A stretch of 64,000 nt of DNA from Pseudoruegeria sp. HB172150 (GCF_013184805.1 NZ_JAATNG010000001.1:1674001-1738000); one strand, 5' to 3'; shown: positions 1 through 8,693, counted from the first letter of the stretch. Made by a program: numbers and translations. The notes: generated by a model not told the origin, from the letters alone.

Positions 1-486
1 GACGCCTACGGTGCCATCTTCGGGCTGGAGGACAAGGCAGCCGAGCTCGACGCAGCCCTCGACGCCAAGATCGAGGAAGCCAGGGCCGCCGTCTCCGGCA
101 AGGGCAACGGCATGATCGTCCTCACCAACGGCGGTAAGATCTCCGCCTATGGCGATGACAGCCGCTTCGGCTGGATCCATCAGGCGACCGGCCTGCCAGA
201 GGCCTTCCCCGATCTCACCGCCGAAACCCATGGCGAGGCGATTTCGTTCGAGTTCATCGCCGAGGTGAACCCCGACTGGCTCCTCGTCATAGACCGCGGT
301 GCCGCCATCGGTCAGGCGGGCGAGGCGGCGGCAGCCACCCTCGACAATCCGCTCGTCGCCGGCACCACCGCCGGACAGCAGGGCCAGATCGTCTATCTCA
401 GCCCCGGCCCGATCTACATCGCGGGCGGCGGCGTCACCTCGATGACGACCACGCTCGACGAGATCATCGCCGCCTTCAACGGCTGA
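1..486 (+). CDS. Siderophore ABC transporter substrate-binding protein, C-terminal part (5' end outside window)
   Basis: The frame is open from base 1, so only the last 161 residues are visible; the start and signal peptide lie upstream. The product is the C-terminal lobe of a periplasmic ferric-siderophore binding protein of the FatB/CeuE/YclQ class, which delivers iron chelates to an inner-membrane importer. Visible residues 43-53 (NGGKISAYGDD) followed by SRFGWIH are typical of this subfamily, and a closing TLDEIIAAF helix ends the fold. The stop is three bases before the first permease gene, so it belongs to a binding protein-permease-permease-ATPase operon. Which siderophore is carried cannot be read from the sequence. 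Confidence 0.85.
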   Translation, partial: DAYGAIFGLEDKAAELDAALDAKIEEARAAVSGKGNGMIVLTNGGKISAYGDDSRFGWIHQATGLPEAFPDLTAETHGEAISFEFIAEVNPDWLLVIDRGAAIGQAGEAAAATLDNPLVAGTTAGQQGQIVYLSPGPIYIAGGGVTSMTTTLDEIIAAFNG

Positions 487-489
487 CCC

Positions 490-1455
490 TTGACCACGCG
501 CGCCGCGATCTGGCGGGCCACCTGGCCCATCGGCCTTGTGCTGCTGATCGCGGCGAGCCTCTCCATCGGCGCGGCCAGCCTCTGGAACGGTGATTTCAGC
601 GCCGGCTGGCTGATGATGGTCAGCCGGATGCCCCGCACCGCCGCCGCCATGCTGGCGGGGGCAGGGCTGGCTCTGGCGGGCACCGTCATCCAGCTCACCG
701 TCCGCAACCGCTTCGTCGAGCCCGGCCTGACCGGGACACCCGAAGCCGCCATGCTCGGCCTTCTCGCAATCACGCTCCTCGCTCCCGGCGCTGCCATCGG
801 CTGGAAAATGGCCGCCGCTGCCGTCGCGGCGCTGATCGGAACCGCGGGTTTCCTTCTCCTGTCCCGCCACGTGCCACGGCAGGACCCGATGCTGCTGCCG
901 CTGGTCGGCCTGATCTACGGTGGCATCCTCGGTGCTGCGGGGCTCTGGATCGCCTGGACCACCGACCTGGTGCAATATCTCGGCATATGGCGGCTGGGGG
1001 AATTCTCTGGTGTCCTGCAGGGCCGGTACGAGATGCTGTGGCTGATCGCCGCCCTCGCGGCGCTGCTCTATGCCGCCGCCGACCGCATCACTATCCTCGG
1101 ACTGGGAGAGGATTATGCGCGTTCCCTCGGCCTGAACTACGGCCAGACGCTGGCGCTCGGCCTCGGGGTCGTCGCCACGATCTCGGCCGTCGTGGTCGTC
1201 ACGGTCGGTGCGATGCCCTTTGTCGGCCTCGTCGTGCCCAACATCGTGTCGCGCTGGCGCGGCGACAACCTGCGCGCCAATCTGCCCTTCATTGCGCTCT
1301 CCGGCGCGGCGATGGTACTGGCCGCAGATGTGATCGGCCGGGTCATCCGCTTCCCTTACGAGGTGCCCGCCGCCACGGTCTTTTCCGTCGCTGGCGCGGG
1401 CATCTTCCTCTGGCTGCTTTATGCTGCACCGAAACAGGGCAGGGTGCATGGCTGA
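490..1455 (+). CDS. FecCD-family iron-siderophore ABC permease (first subunit)
   Basis: Inner-membrane permease of 321 residues, the usual length of the FecCD/BtuC family, with about nine hydrophobic segments. The family signature around GLGEDYARSLGLN (the cytoplasmic helix contacting the ATPase) and the later PFVGLVVPNIVSR segment are both present. The start is a TTG at 490, directly after the upstream stop, with no in-frame ATG nearby; translational coupling to the binding-protein gene is likely. It pairs with the next gene as a heterodimeric channel, as in FatCD and YclNO. Confidence 0.9.
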   Translation: MTTRAAIWRATWPIGLVLLIAASLSIGAASLWNGDFSAGWLMMVSRMPRTAAAMLAGAGLALAGTVIQLTVRNRFVEPGLTGTPEAAMLGLLAITLLAPGAAIGWKMAAAAVAALIGTAGFLLLSRHVPRQDPMLLPLVGLIYGGILGAAGLWIAWTTDLVQYLGIWRLGEFSGVLQGRYEMLWLIAALAALLYAAADRITILGLGEDYARSLGLNYGQTLALGLGVVATISAVVVVTVGAMPFVGLVVPNIVSRWRGDNLRANLPFIALSGAAMVLAADVIGRVIRFPYEVPAATVFSVAGAGIFLWLLYAAPKQGRVHG

Positions 1456-2392
1456 ACGCCGTCTGCTGCTGCTGGCGGTGGCACTGCTGCTGGCCTGCGC
1501 CGCTTTCCTGCTTTGGAACCTGCGGCAGCCTGTGGGATTCATCCTCGGCCTGCGCACCACCAAGCTCGCCGCGCTGGTGCTCGTCGGCATCGCGACCGGA
1601 GCGGCCACCGTGCTGTTCCAGACCGTCGCGATGAACCGGCTGCTGACGCCCGGCATCGTCGGCTTCGATGCACTCTTCATCTTCCTGCAGACATTGCTGG
1701 TCTTCACGCTCGGTGGCGCCGGCTATACCCAGCTACCCAGGATGCTGACCTTCGGCATCGAGACGGTGATCCTGATGGCCTGCGCCATGCTGCTGTTCGG
1801 CACGCTGCTGCGCAAGGGCGCCACGGATGTCACGCGAATGATCCTGACCGGCGTGATCCTCGGCGTCCTGCTGCGCGGACTGGCCGAGATGATCCAGCGT
1901 CTTCTCGATCCTTCGGAATTCGCGGTCGTCCAGGGCGCCATGTTCGTCAGCTTCGGCGCCGTGAAGAAAGAAGCGCTCTGGATCGCCGCGCCGGTCCTCG
2001 CAGTCGCCGTATTCCTAGCCTGGCGTATGTCCGCGTCGTTGGATGTCGCCGCGCTCGGCCGCACCCGCGCACGGTCGCTGGGCCTCGACCATGACCGCCT
2101 CGTCCTGTCGGCGCTCGCCCTCGTCGCCGCGATGGTGGCGGTTTCCACCGCACTTGTCGGCCCGATCACCTTCCTCGGCCTGCTGGCCGCATCCATCGCC
2201 CACGGCCTGATGAAAAGTCACCGGCACGCCGTGCTGATCCCGGCCGCCGGCCTGATCGGCGCGCTGATCCTTGTGGCGGGCCAGTTCGTCTTCGAGCGTG
2301 TGCTGGGCCTGCAATCGACCCTCGCGGTCCTCGTCGAATTCTTCGGCGGCTTCCTGTTCCTCGCCCTCGTTCTCAAAAGGCGTCCGGCATGA
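1448..2392 (+). CDS. FecCD-family iron-siderophore ABC permease (second subunit)
   Basis: Second FecCD-type permease, 314 residues from the ATG at 1448, which overlaps the end of the previous gene by 8 bases. An upstream in-frame codon at 1421 would add nine residues with no family support, so I prefer 1448. The protein is hydrophobic throughout; the ARSLGLDHDR coupling segment and the GPITFLGLLAA segment match the family. It forms the transmembrane channel with the preceding permease and is followed by an overlapping ATPase gene. Confidence 0.9.
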   Translation: MAERRLLLLAVALLLACAAFLLWNLRQPVGFILGLRTTKLAALVLVGIATGAATVLFQTVAMNRLLTPGIVGFDALFIFLQTLLVFTLGGAGYTQLPRMLTFGIETVILMACAMLLFGTLLRKGATDVTRMILTGVILGVLLRGLAEMIQRLLDPSEFAVVQGAMFVSFGAVKKEALWIAAPVLAVAVFLAWRMSASLDVAALGRTRARSLGLDHDRLVLSALALVAAMVAVSTALVGPITFLGLLAASIAHGLMKSHRHAVLIPAAGLIGALILVAGQFVFERVLGLQSTLAVLVEFFGGFLFLALVLKRRPA

Positions 2393-3150
2393 TCGAGACC
2401 AAAGACCTCCGCGTCAGCATCGCCCAGTCAGAACTCATCCACGGCATCTCGGTGACGATCCCGAAGGGTGGCATCACCGCCGTGATCGGACCGAACGGGG
2501 CAGGGAAGTCCACTCTGCTTCACACCATCGCAGGTCTGCAATCCGCGGCGTCCGGTACCGTCACCATCGACGGGACAGATATCGCGCGCGCCCGCCCGCA
2601 GGACCGGGCCAGGCTTGTCGCCATTCTCACCCAGAACCAGCCGATGCTCGGGCGGCTGACCGTTGAAGACCTCGTCAGTTTCGGCCGCTGGCCGCATCAC
2701 CGTGGCCGACCGCGCCCGGAAGACACGGCCATCGTCGCCGAAGCGCTCGCCGAATTCGCGCTGACCGACCTGTCGGATCGCCTGCTCGACACGCTGTCCG
2801 GCGGGCAGCGGCAGCGCGCCTTTGTCGCCATGGCCTGGGCACAGTCGACACCATGGCTGTTCCTCGACGAGCCGCTGAACGCGCTGGACCCGCGCCATGC
2901 GCGGGACCTTATGACCCGGCTTCGCGACCTGTCCGCGCCCGGCGGCGATGGCCGCTCCGTCGTCGTGGTCCTGCACGACCTGAACACCGCCGCCGGTTTC
3001 GCGGACCACGTCATCGCGCTGAAGTTCGGCCACCTGTTTCTGGCCGGCCCGAAAGCCGAGGTGTTGACCGCCGAAAACCTGTCTTCGCTCTTCGATACCC
3101 CGTTCCAGACAACGGAAGTGAAGGGCCGTCAGCTCGTTTTCCCCGACTGA
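2389..3150 (+). CDS. Iron-siderophore ABC transporter ATP-binding protein
   Basis: ATPase subunit of 253 residues that powers the two permeases. Walker A GPNGAGKST lies at residues 34-42, the ABC signature LSGGQRQR at about residue 138, Walker B WLFLDEP just after, and the H-loop in VVLHDLNTAA. This fits the FepC/FhuC/YclP group. The ATG overlaps the upstream stop as ATGA, confirming one operon of four genes. No clear terminator is visible in the 85 bases after its stop; the next operon begins behind its own palindromic operator. Confidence 0.93.
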   Translation: MIETKDLRVSIAQSELIHGISVTIPKGGITAVIGPNGAGKSTLLHTIAGLQSAASGTVTIDGTDIARARPQDRARLVAILTQNQPMLGRLTVEDLVSFGRWPHHRGRPRPEDTAIVAEALAEFALTDLSDRLLDTLSGGQRQRAFVAMAWAQSTPWLFLDEPLNALDPRHARDLMTRLRDLSAPGGDGRSVVVVLHDLNTAAGFADHVIALKFGHLFLAGPKAEVLTAENLSSLFDTPFQTTEVKGRQLVFPD

Positions 3151-3235
3151 CAGGGCTTCCTTAAAACCTGCTATGCTTGGCTCTGCGGCATCCTGCCGCG
3201 AGAATCTTTCATGCGGCCATCTGGAATTTGCAGAA

Positions 3236-3255
3236 ACATTCCTATATTGGAATGT
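3236..3255. promoter_or_regulatory. Palindromic operator, SqrR/BigR-like
   Basis: Perfect inverted repeat ACATTCC-N6-GGAATGT, 36 bases before the persulfide-dioxygenase-like gene. Its core, 3238-3253, reads ATTC-N8-GAAT, the arrangement I recall being described for the sulfide-responsive ArsR-family repressor SqrR of Rhodobacter. The downstream genes are sulfide and persulfide oxidation genes, the regulon expected for SqrR or BigR. No ArsR-family gene is in the window, so the repressor would be encoded elsewhere. Identification rests on the match to the remembered motif and on context. Confidence 0.65.
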
Positions 3256-3290
3256 GAAACGATAAAACGGCTCCTGAGGAGGACCCCGCA

Positions 3291-4175
3291 ATGACCGACT
3301 ATCCCGTCAACATGGCCGTCAAACCCGAGGTCGACGCCTTCTTCGACGAGGCGACCAACACGATCAGCTACATCGTGAAGGACCCCGACTCCAACGCCTG
3401 CGCCATCGTCGACAGCGTCATGGACATCGACTACGCCGCCGGCCGCATCACCTACGATCACGCCGACACCCTGATCAGGAACGTGCAGGACCGCGGCCTC
3501 AAGCTCGAATGGATCATCGAGACCCACGTCCACGCCGACCACCTCTCCGCCGCGCCCTACATCCAGGACAAGCTGGGCGGCAAGATCGGCATCGGCGCCA
3601 ACATCATGACCGTGCAGAACACCTTCGGGAAGATCTTCAACGAAGGCACGGAATTCCAGCGCGACGGCTCGCAGTTCGACGCGCTGTTCGAGGACGGCGA
3701 CACCTACACCATCGGCAACATGCAGGCCTTCGCGATCTACACGCCGGGCCACACCCCCGCCTGCATGTCCCACGTCATCGGCGACGCCACCTTCGTCGGC
3801 GACACCCTGTTCATGCCCGATGGCGGCTCCGCCCGCGCCGACTTCCCCGGCGGCGATGCAGCGACCCTCTACGACTCGATCCAGAAGCTCCTGCAGCTCC
3901 CCGACGACATGCGCCTGTTCATGTGCCACGACTACGGTCCCAACGGCCGCGACATCCAGTGGGAAACCACCGTGGGCGAGGAAAAGGCCAACAACATCCA
4001 TGTCGGCCAGGGCAAGACCCGCGAGGAATTCGTCAAGTTCCGCACCGAGCGCGACGCGACTCTCGACATGCCCAAGCTGATCATCCCCTCGCTGCAGGTG
4101 AACATGCGCGCGGGCGAAGTGCCGAAGGACCGCGACGGCAACCCGATGCTCAAGGTGCCGGTCAACGGCCTGTAA
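3291..4175 (+). CDS. MBL-fold persulfide dioxygenase-like protein (ETHE1/Blh type)
   Basis: A 294-residue cytoplasmic metallo-beta-lactamase-fold protein of the ETHE1/Blh class, which oxidises glutathione persulfide to sulfite using mononuclear iron. The metal motif is THVHADHL at residues 78-85 (H79, H81, D83, H84). Further ligands are expected in YTPGHTPACMSHVIGD, with the conserved VGDTLFMPDGG and the family's RADFPGGD and CHDYGPNGRD stretches. A strong AGGAGGA at 3277-3283 supports this start. It opens the operon with the DUF442-SQR fusion: SQR makes persulfide from sulfide and this enzyme removes it. Regulation by the palindrome at 3236-3255 is likely. Confidence 0.88.
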   Translation: MTDYPVNMAVKPEVDAFFDEATNTISYIVKDPDSNACAIVDSVMDIDYAAGRITYDHADTLIRNVQDRGLKLEWIIETHVHADHLSAAPYIQDKLGGKIGIGANIMTVQNTFGKIFNEGTEFQRDGSQFDALFEDGDTYTIGNMQAFAIYTPGHTPACMSHVIGDATFVGDTLFMPDGGSARADFPGGDAATLYDSIQKLLQLPDDMRLFMCHDYGPNGRDIQWETTVGEEKANNIHVGQGKTREEFVKFRTERDATLDMPKLIIPSLQVNMRAGEVPKDRDGNPMLKVPVNGL

Positions 4176-4204
4176 CCCGTACTTAGGTTCAAAAGGAAAC
4201 GCGC

Positions 4205-5881
4205 ATGGAAATCAGGCACATATCGCCGGAACTTGCAGTCAGCGGGCAGATCCTGCCCGCTGACGTGGCAGAGCTGAAGGCCAAGGGCTTCCGCTCGCTG
4301 ATCTGCAACCGTCCCGACGGCGAAGGCGCCGACCAGCCCAGCTCGGAAGAGATGCTGCGTGCCGCGGCCGAGAACGGCCTCGAATTCCGCTACATCCCCG
4401 TCACCTCCGGCAAGGTCGAGGACAGCGACGCCGAAACCTTCGGCGCCGCCCTCCGCGAACTCCCCGGACCCACCTTCGCCTATTGCCGCTCCGGCATGCG
4501 CTCCGCCACGCTGTGGTCGCTGTCACAGGCCGGAACGAAAGCCATGCCGGAAATCCTCGCCGCCTCCCAGGCGGCCGGCTACGACATGCACGGCGTCGCC
4601 AGGCGCATCGCAAACGGCGGCAAGACGCCCACCGATACCGGCGATGCGAAATTCGACATCGTCATCGTCGGCGCGGGCGCCGGCGGCATCTCCGTCGCCG
4701 CCAGCCTGCAGTCGCGCACCAACGCCTCCATCGCGCTCATCGACCCCGCCGATATCCATTATTACCAGCCCGGCTGGACAATGGTCGGCGGCGGCGTGTT
4801 CGAGGCGCAGGAAACCGCCCGGACGATGGGCTCGCTCATTCCGCGCGGCGTCCACTGGATCAAGGCCGCAGTCGCCGCCTTCGAGCCAAAGAACAACGCC
4901 ATCATCCTCGACGGCTGCCGTGTCGTGAAATACGACCGCCTCGTCGTCACGCCCGGTCTCAAGCTGAACTGGGAAGGCATCGAAGGGCTCGAGGAAACCC
5001 TTGGCCGCAACGGCGTGACCTCGAATTACCGTTACGATCTCGCGCCTTACACCTGGCAGCTCGTGCAAGACATGAAGCAGGGCCGCGCCATCTTCACGCA
5101 GCCGCCGATGCCGATCAAATGCGCCGGCGCGCCGCAGAAGGCGATGTACCTCTCCGGCGACCACTGGTTCCGGCAGGGCGTGCTCAAGGACATCGACATC
5201 CGGTTCAACAATGCCGGCGGCGTGCTGTTCGGCGTCAAGGACTACGTGCCCGCGCTCGAGAAATACATCGACAAGTACGGCGTCACGCTGAACTTCTTCC
5301 ACAACCTGACCGCCATCGACGGTCCGGGGAAGAAGGCCACCTTCAAGGTCAGCAAACCCGATACCGAGCCGACCACGGTCGAGATGGAATTCGACATGAT
5401 CCATGTCGTTCCGCCACAGACCGCGCCGGACTTCATCCGCGTGTCGCCGCTCGCCGACGCCACGGGCTGGGTCGATGTCGACCAGGCCACGCTGCGCCAC
5501 AAGACCTTCGACAATATCTGGTCGCTGGGCGACGTGATGAACGCGCCGAACGCGAAAACCGCCGCAGCCGCGCGCAAGCAGGCGCCCGTCGTGGCCGAAA
5601 ACATCGCCGCCGACATCGCCTGCAAGGCGCCCGTGGCACAATACGATGGCTACGGCTCCTGTCCGCTGACAGTGGAAAAGGGCAAGATCGTCCTAGCGGA
5701 ATTCGGCTATGGCGGCACGCTGCTGCCAAGTTTCCCGAAATTCCTGATCGACGGCACCAAGCCTACCCGCGCCGCCTGGCTGCTGAAGGAAAAGATGCTG
5801 CCGCCGATCTACTGGAAAGCCATGCTGCGCGGTCACGAATGGCTCGCGCGGCCCGAACCGCTGACTGCCAAGACGCAATAA
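4205..5881 (+). CDS. DUF442 (phosphatase/rhodanese-like) domain fused to sulfide:quinone oxidoreductase
   Basis: A two-domain protein of 558 residues. Residues 1-110 form the DUF442 (TIGR01244) domain, with the reactive loop CRSGMRS at 94-100. From about residue 150 comes an FAD-dependent sulfide:quinone oxidoreductase: dinucleotide-binding VIVGAGAGGISVAASL, then cysteines in PPMPIKCAGAPQK and DGYGSCPL that fit the two redox cysteines of eukaryote-like SQR. SQR oxidises sulfide at the membrane, passing electrons to quinone; the fused domain may take sulfane sulfur. In the Blh proteins of other bacteria DUF442 is instead joined to the MBL enzyme encoded next door. The gene lies 29 bases after its partner, with AAGGAAA before the ATG. 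Confidence 0.88.
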   Translation: MEIRHISPELAVSGQILPADVAELKAKGFRSLICNRPDGEGADQPSSEEMLRAAAENGLEFRYIPVTSGKVEDSDAETFGAALRELPGPTFAYCRSGMRSATLWSLSQAGTKAMPEILAASQAAGYDMHGVARRIANGGKTPTDTGDAKFDIVIVGAGAGGISVAASLQSRTNASIALIDPADIHYYQPGWTMVGGGVFEAQETARTMGSLIPRGVHWIKAAVAAFEPKNNAIILDGCRVVKYDRLVVTPGLKLNWEGIEGLEETLGRNGVTSNYRYDLAPYTWQLVQDMKQGRAIFTQPPMPIKCAGAPQKAMYLSGDHWFRQGVLKDIDIRFNNAGGVLFGVKDYVPALEKYIDKYGVTLNFFHNLTAIDGPGKKATFKVSKPDTEPTTVEMEFDMIHVVPPQTAPDFIRVSPLADATGWVDVDQATLRHKTFDNIWSLGDVMNAPNAKTAAAARKQAPVVAENIAADIACKAPVAQYDGYGSCPLTVEKGKIVLAEFGYGGTLLPSFPKFLIDGTKPTRAAWLLKEKMLPPIYWKAMLRGHEWLARPEPLTAKTQ

Positions 5882-5950
5882 GTGCGCTTCTGTCTCTTCC
5901 CTGTCTCAGGGCGCACTTGGATCGGGCAAGGGTCCCGCTTTGCCCGATCC
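5880..5950 (+). terminator. Two tandem hairpins between the SQR and SulP genes
   Basis: The first hairpin pairs AAGTGCGC (5880-5887) with GCGCACTT (5911-5918). The second pairs GGATCGGGCAA (5919-5929) with TTGCCCGATCC (5940-5950), a perfect 11-bp stem. Neither has a clear U-tract, so a full stop of transcription is doubtful; partial attenuation or mRNA protection of the upstream message is more likely. The second stem covers the upstream in-frame TTG at 5940, which argues for the ATG at 5970 as the SulP start. Confidence 0.55.
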
Positions 5951-5969
5951 GTTATTTGAGAGTACCGAG

Positions 5970-7706
5970 ATGACCCGCCTGTTACGCCAGTACCTGCCGA
6001 TCCTCGACTGGGGCCGGACCTACGACCGCAATGCGCTGTCGAACGACCTGATCGCGGCGGTGATCGTCACAATCATGCTGATCCCGCAATCGCTCGCCTA
6101 CGCGCTGCTGGCAGGCCTGCCGCCAGAGGCCGGTATCTACGCCTCGATCGTGCCGATCATGCTTTATGCGGTCTTCGGCACGTCGCGGGCGCTGGCGGTC
6201 GGCCCGGTGGCGGTGGTCTCGCTGCTGACCGCGTCGGCCGTGGGGCAGGTGGCGGAACAGGGGACGGCGGGCTATGCCGTGGCCGCCCTGACGCTGGCGC
6301 TGATGTCGGGCGGTTTCCTGATGGCGCTTGGCCTGTTCCGGCTCGGCTTTCTGGCGAACTTCCTCAGCCACCCGGTCATCGCCGGTTTCATCACGGCTTC
6401 GGGGATCCTGATCGCCACCAGCCAGCTCAAGCACGTGCTGGGGGTAGAGGCAGAGGGGCACACACTGGTCGAAATGGTCGGCTCCATCCTGTCGCACCTG
6501 AACCAGACCAACTGGATCACCCTGATCATCGGGGCCGCTGCCACCGGCTTCCTGTTCTGGGTCCGCAAGGGGCTGAAACCGCTTCTGCGCCGGGCCGGGC
6601 TTGGCCCACGCATGGCCGACGTGCTGACCAAGGCCGGCCCAGTCGCCGCCGTCGTCGTCACGACCCTCCTGACCTGGGGCTTCGGCCTGGACGGGCAGGG
6701 CGTCAAGATCGTCGGCAGCGTGCCGCAAAGCCTGCCGCCCCTGACCATGCCCGGTCTCGCGCCTGACCTGCTGCGCCAGCTGGCCATCCCGGCAATCCTG
6801 ATCTCGATCATCGGCTTCGTGGAATCCGTCTCGGTCGCGCAGACCCTCGCCGCGAAGAAACGGCAGCGCATAGACCCCGATCAGGAACTGATCGGCCTCG
6901 GCGCCGCCAATATCGGCGCCGCCTTCACTGGCGGCTACCCGGTGACCGGCGGCTTCGCCCGGTCCGTCGTGAACTTCGATGCGGGGGCGGAAACGCCCGC
7001 CGCCGGCGCGTTTACTGCCGTGGGCCTCGCCATCGCCGCCGTCGCGCTGACGCCGCTGGTCTACTTCCTGCCCAAGGCGACACTGGCGGCGACGATCATC
7101 GTCGCCGTGCTGTCGCTGGTCGACTTCTCGATCCTGAAAAAGACCTGGGGCTACTCTAAATCCGACTTCGCCGCCGTCGCGGCCACCATCGTCCTCACGC
7201 TGTGGCAGGGGGTGGAGATCGGCGTCGCTTCCGGCGTGCTTCTGTCCATCGGGCTGCATCTCTACAAGACGTCGCGCCCGCATGTGGCAGAGGTCGGGCT
7301 CGTTCCCGGAACCCACCATTTCCGCAACATCAACCGGCACAAGGTCGAAACCGATCCGTCGCTGCTGTCGATCCGGATCGACGAGAGCCTCTATTTCGTC
7401 AACGCGCGGTTCCTCGAGGATCTGATACAGGACCGCATCGCCGAAGGCTGCGCGGTGAAGAACGTGGTCCTGATGTGCCCGGCCGTGAACGAGGTGGATT
7501 ATTCCGCGCTGGAAAGCCTCGAGGCGATCAACCACCGCCTGAAGGATTTCGGCATCGGCTTCCACCTGTCAGAAGTGAAGGGCCCGGTGATGGACCGGCT
7601 GAAGACCTCACACTTCCTGTCCGAGCTGAACGGCAAGGTCTACCTCTCGCATTACGACGCCTGGCAGGATCTCCTGCCGCAGCCTGTGTCCCGCGCGGCG
7701 GAGTAG
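5970..7706 (+). CDS. SulP-family anion permease with C-terminal STAS domain
   Basis: Inner-membrane transporter of 578 residues from the ATG at 5970; an in-frame TTG at 5940 sits inside a hairpin and is less likely. The N-terminal VIVTIMLIPQSLAYALLAGLPP stretch and the later GGYPVTGGFARS are characteristic of SulP sulfate/bicarbonate transporters, with 10-14 hydrophobic spans. After about residue 440 follows a cytoplasmic STAS domain (SIRIDESLYFVNARF, then VVLMCPAVNEVDYSALE). Beside SQR and the persulfide dioxygenase it could export the sulfite or sulfate they form, or import anions; direction and substrate are inferred. Two hairpins precede it, so its expression may be tuned apart from SQR. 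Confidence 0.85.
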   Translation: MTRLLRQYLPILDWGRTYDRNALSNDLIAAVIVTIMLIPQSLAYALLAGLPPEAGIYASIVPIMLYAVFGTSRALAVGPVAVVSLLTASAVGQVAEQGTAGYAVAALTLALMSGGFLMALGLFRLGFLANFLSHPVIAGFITASGILIATSQLKHVLGVEAEGHTLVEMVGSILSHLNQTNWITLIIGAAATGFLFWVRKGLKPLLRRAGLGPRMADVLTKAGPVAAVVVTTLLTWGFGLDGQGVKIVGSVPQSLPPLTMPGLAPDLLRQLAIPAILISIIGFVESVSVAQTLAAKKRQRIDPDQELIGLGAANIGAAFTGGYPVTGGFARSVVNFDAGAETPAAGAFTAVGLAIAAVALTPLVYFLPKATLAATIIVAVLSLVDFSILKKTWGYSKSDFAAVAATIVLTLWQGVEIGVASGVLLSIGLHLYKTSRPHVAEVGLVPGTHHFRNINRHKVETDPSLLSIRIDESLYFVNARFLEDLIQDRIAEGCAVKNVVLMCPAVNEVDYSALESLEAINHRLKDFGIGFHLSEVKGPVMDRLKTSHFLSELNGKVYLSHYDAWQDLLPQPVSRAAE

Positions 7707-7810
7707 TACGGCAGACCGGCTCGGTGCCTGTTGTCTGAAGTGAGGACGGGTAGGCCTCGGCGTGTCAAAGTGGTGCCGGCCGGTCTCATTGGAAGCGATG
7801 TTTGCGTGAC

Positions 7811-7880
7811 CGTCCCCAAATATAGGTTAGCGCTAACACGCCTGAAATCAATGACTTGACCCCCCGTCCCCATGGGGACG
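7811..7880 (-). repeat. Dispersed 70-bp repeat, copy 1
   Basis: This 70-bp stretch recurs in opposite orientation at 54315-54382. Read on the minus strand it starts with the perfect palindrome CGTCCCCATGGGGACG (7865-7880) and ends with GGGGAC at the far side, so its ends carry the inverted hexamer GTCCCC/GGGGAC. The first 26 bases are identical in both copies, and the rest differs by scattered substitutions and one indel. It begins one base after the stop of the CMD-family gene, read in that gene's direction. No transposase or open frame is associated; a short non-autonomous or 3'-UTR repeat is the best description. Confidence 0.75.
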
Positions 7881-7881
7881 C

Positions 7882-8418
7882 TCAGATCGGGCGGCTCTCC
7901 AGCTCCGCCGCGACCCCCTCATCCACCGGCGTCTCATAGGTCATCAGAAGGTACCCCAGGGTCGAATAGAACCCCACCGTAGCCATCAGGTCGATCACCC
8001 CCAGCCGCCCGATCGCCGCCGCCAGCTCCGCCTCCTCCTCCAGGCTCAGCCGCCGCCGGTCCAGCAGGGCATCCACCGCCCCCGCGATGAGCCCGTCCTC
8101 CCCCTCCGGCTCCCCCGCGATCGCCCGGATCCTCTCGTCCGAAAACCCCAGCGCCCGCGCCCGGCTCACATGATGCGCCCACTCATAGGCCGACCCCATC
8201 CGGTGCCCGACCCGCAGGATCACCACCTCCGACCGCTCAGCCCCCAGCGCGCTGTCCTTCACCACATGCTGCCGCAGCGGCGCCCACGCCCGCACCAGCG
8301 CCGGATGATGCGCCATCGTCCTGTAGACATTCAGCGCCCCGGCAAAGCCCTCCCTCAGGTCTTCGATTTCAACGGGCCAATCGGCATCGGATAGCGGGGG
8401 GCAGGGCGTCTGAACCAT
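7882..8418 (-). CDS. Carboxymuconolactone decarboxylase (AhpD-like) family protein
   Basis: Helical cytoplasmic protein of 178 residues. The family core lies around residues 60-85, SEVVILRVGHRMGSAYEWAHHV, where AhpD-type enzymes carry ExxxCxxC-H; here the cysteines are replaced and the E..H pair remains, as in the many CMD members annotated only as peroxidase-related or gamma-carboxymuconolactone decarboxylase-like. A thiol-peroxidase role is therefore unlikely without those cysteines, and the substrate is unknown. It is convergent with SulP and ends directly at the dispersed repeat; its 5' side faces the ggt gene 275 bases away. Confidence 0.8.
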   Translation of the reverse strand: MVQTPCPPLSDADWPVEIEDLREGFAGALNVYRTMAHHPALVRAWAPLRQHVVKDSALGAERSEVVILRVGHRMGSAYEWAHHVSRARALGFSDERIRAIAGEPEGEDGLIAGAVDALLDRRRLSLEEEAELAAAIGRLGVIDLMATVGFYSTLGYLLMTYETPVDEGVAAELESRPI

Positions 8419-8693
8419 GCCATTCCCTTGCCCTCCGGCAAGGCGGCAGGCAAGTCAAACCTGCCGCCGCCACTGCGGATCTCCCGGAATTCCCCGCCGC
8501 CCAGAGCTTCGCAGCCGCTGCCCAAATTCAAAGCACCGCGCCGCCTGCCGTCGCGTTGCCGGTCGATTTTAGCTTTCGTTCCGTACCCTTGTTGGCTAGC
8601 CCTTGGCGGGCAAAGGCCATTCGCCGCCGGCGTCGATCCGCCCGGCTGTCCGCGATGCGCCAGTCAGATACCAGGCCACAACCGAGGTGCCCC

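Noticed and set aside
5982-7565. Long minus-strand open frame (527 codons) opposite the SulP gene
   Set aside because: It is the mirror of a GC-rich gene: rich in Asp, Arg, Gly, His and Gln, with no family pattern, whereas the plus strand encodes a clear SulP permease.
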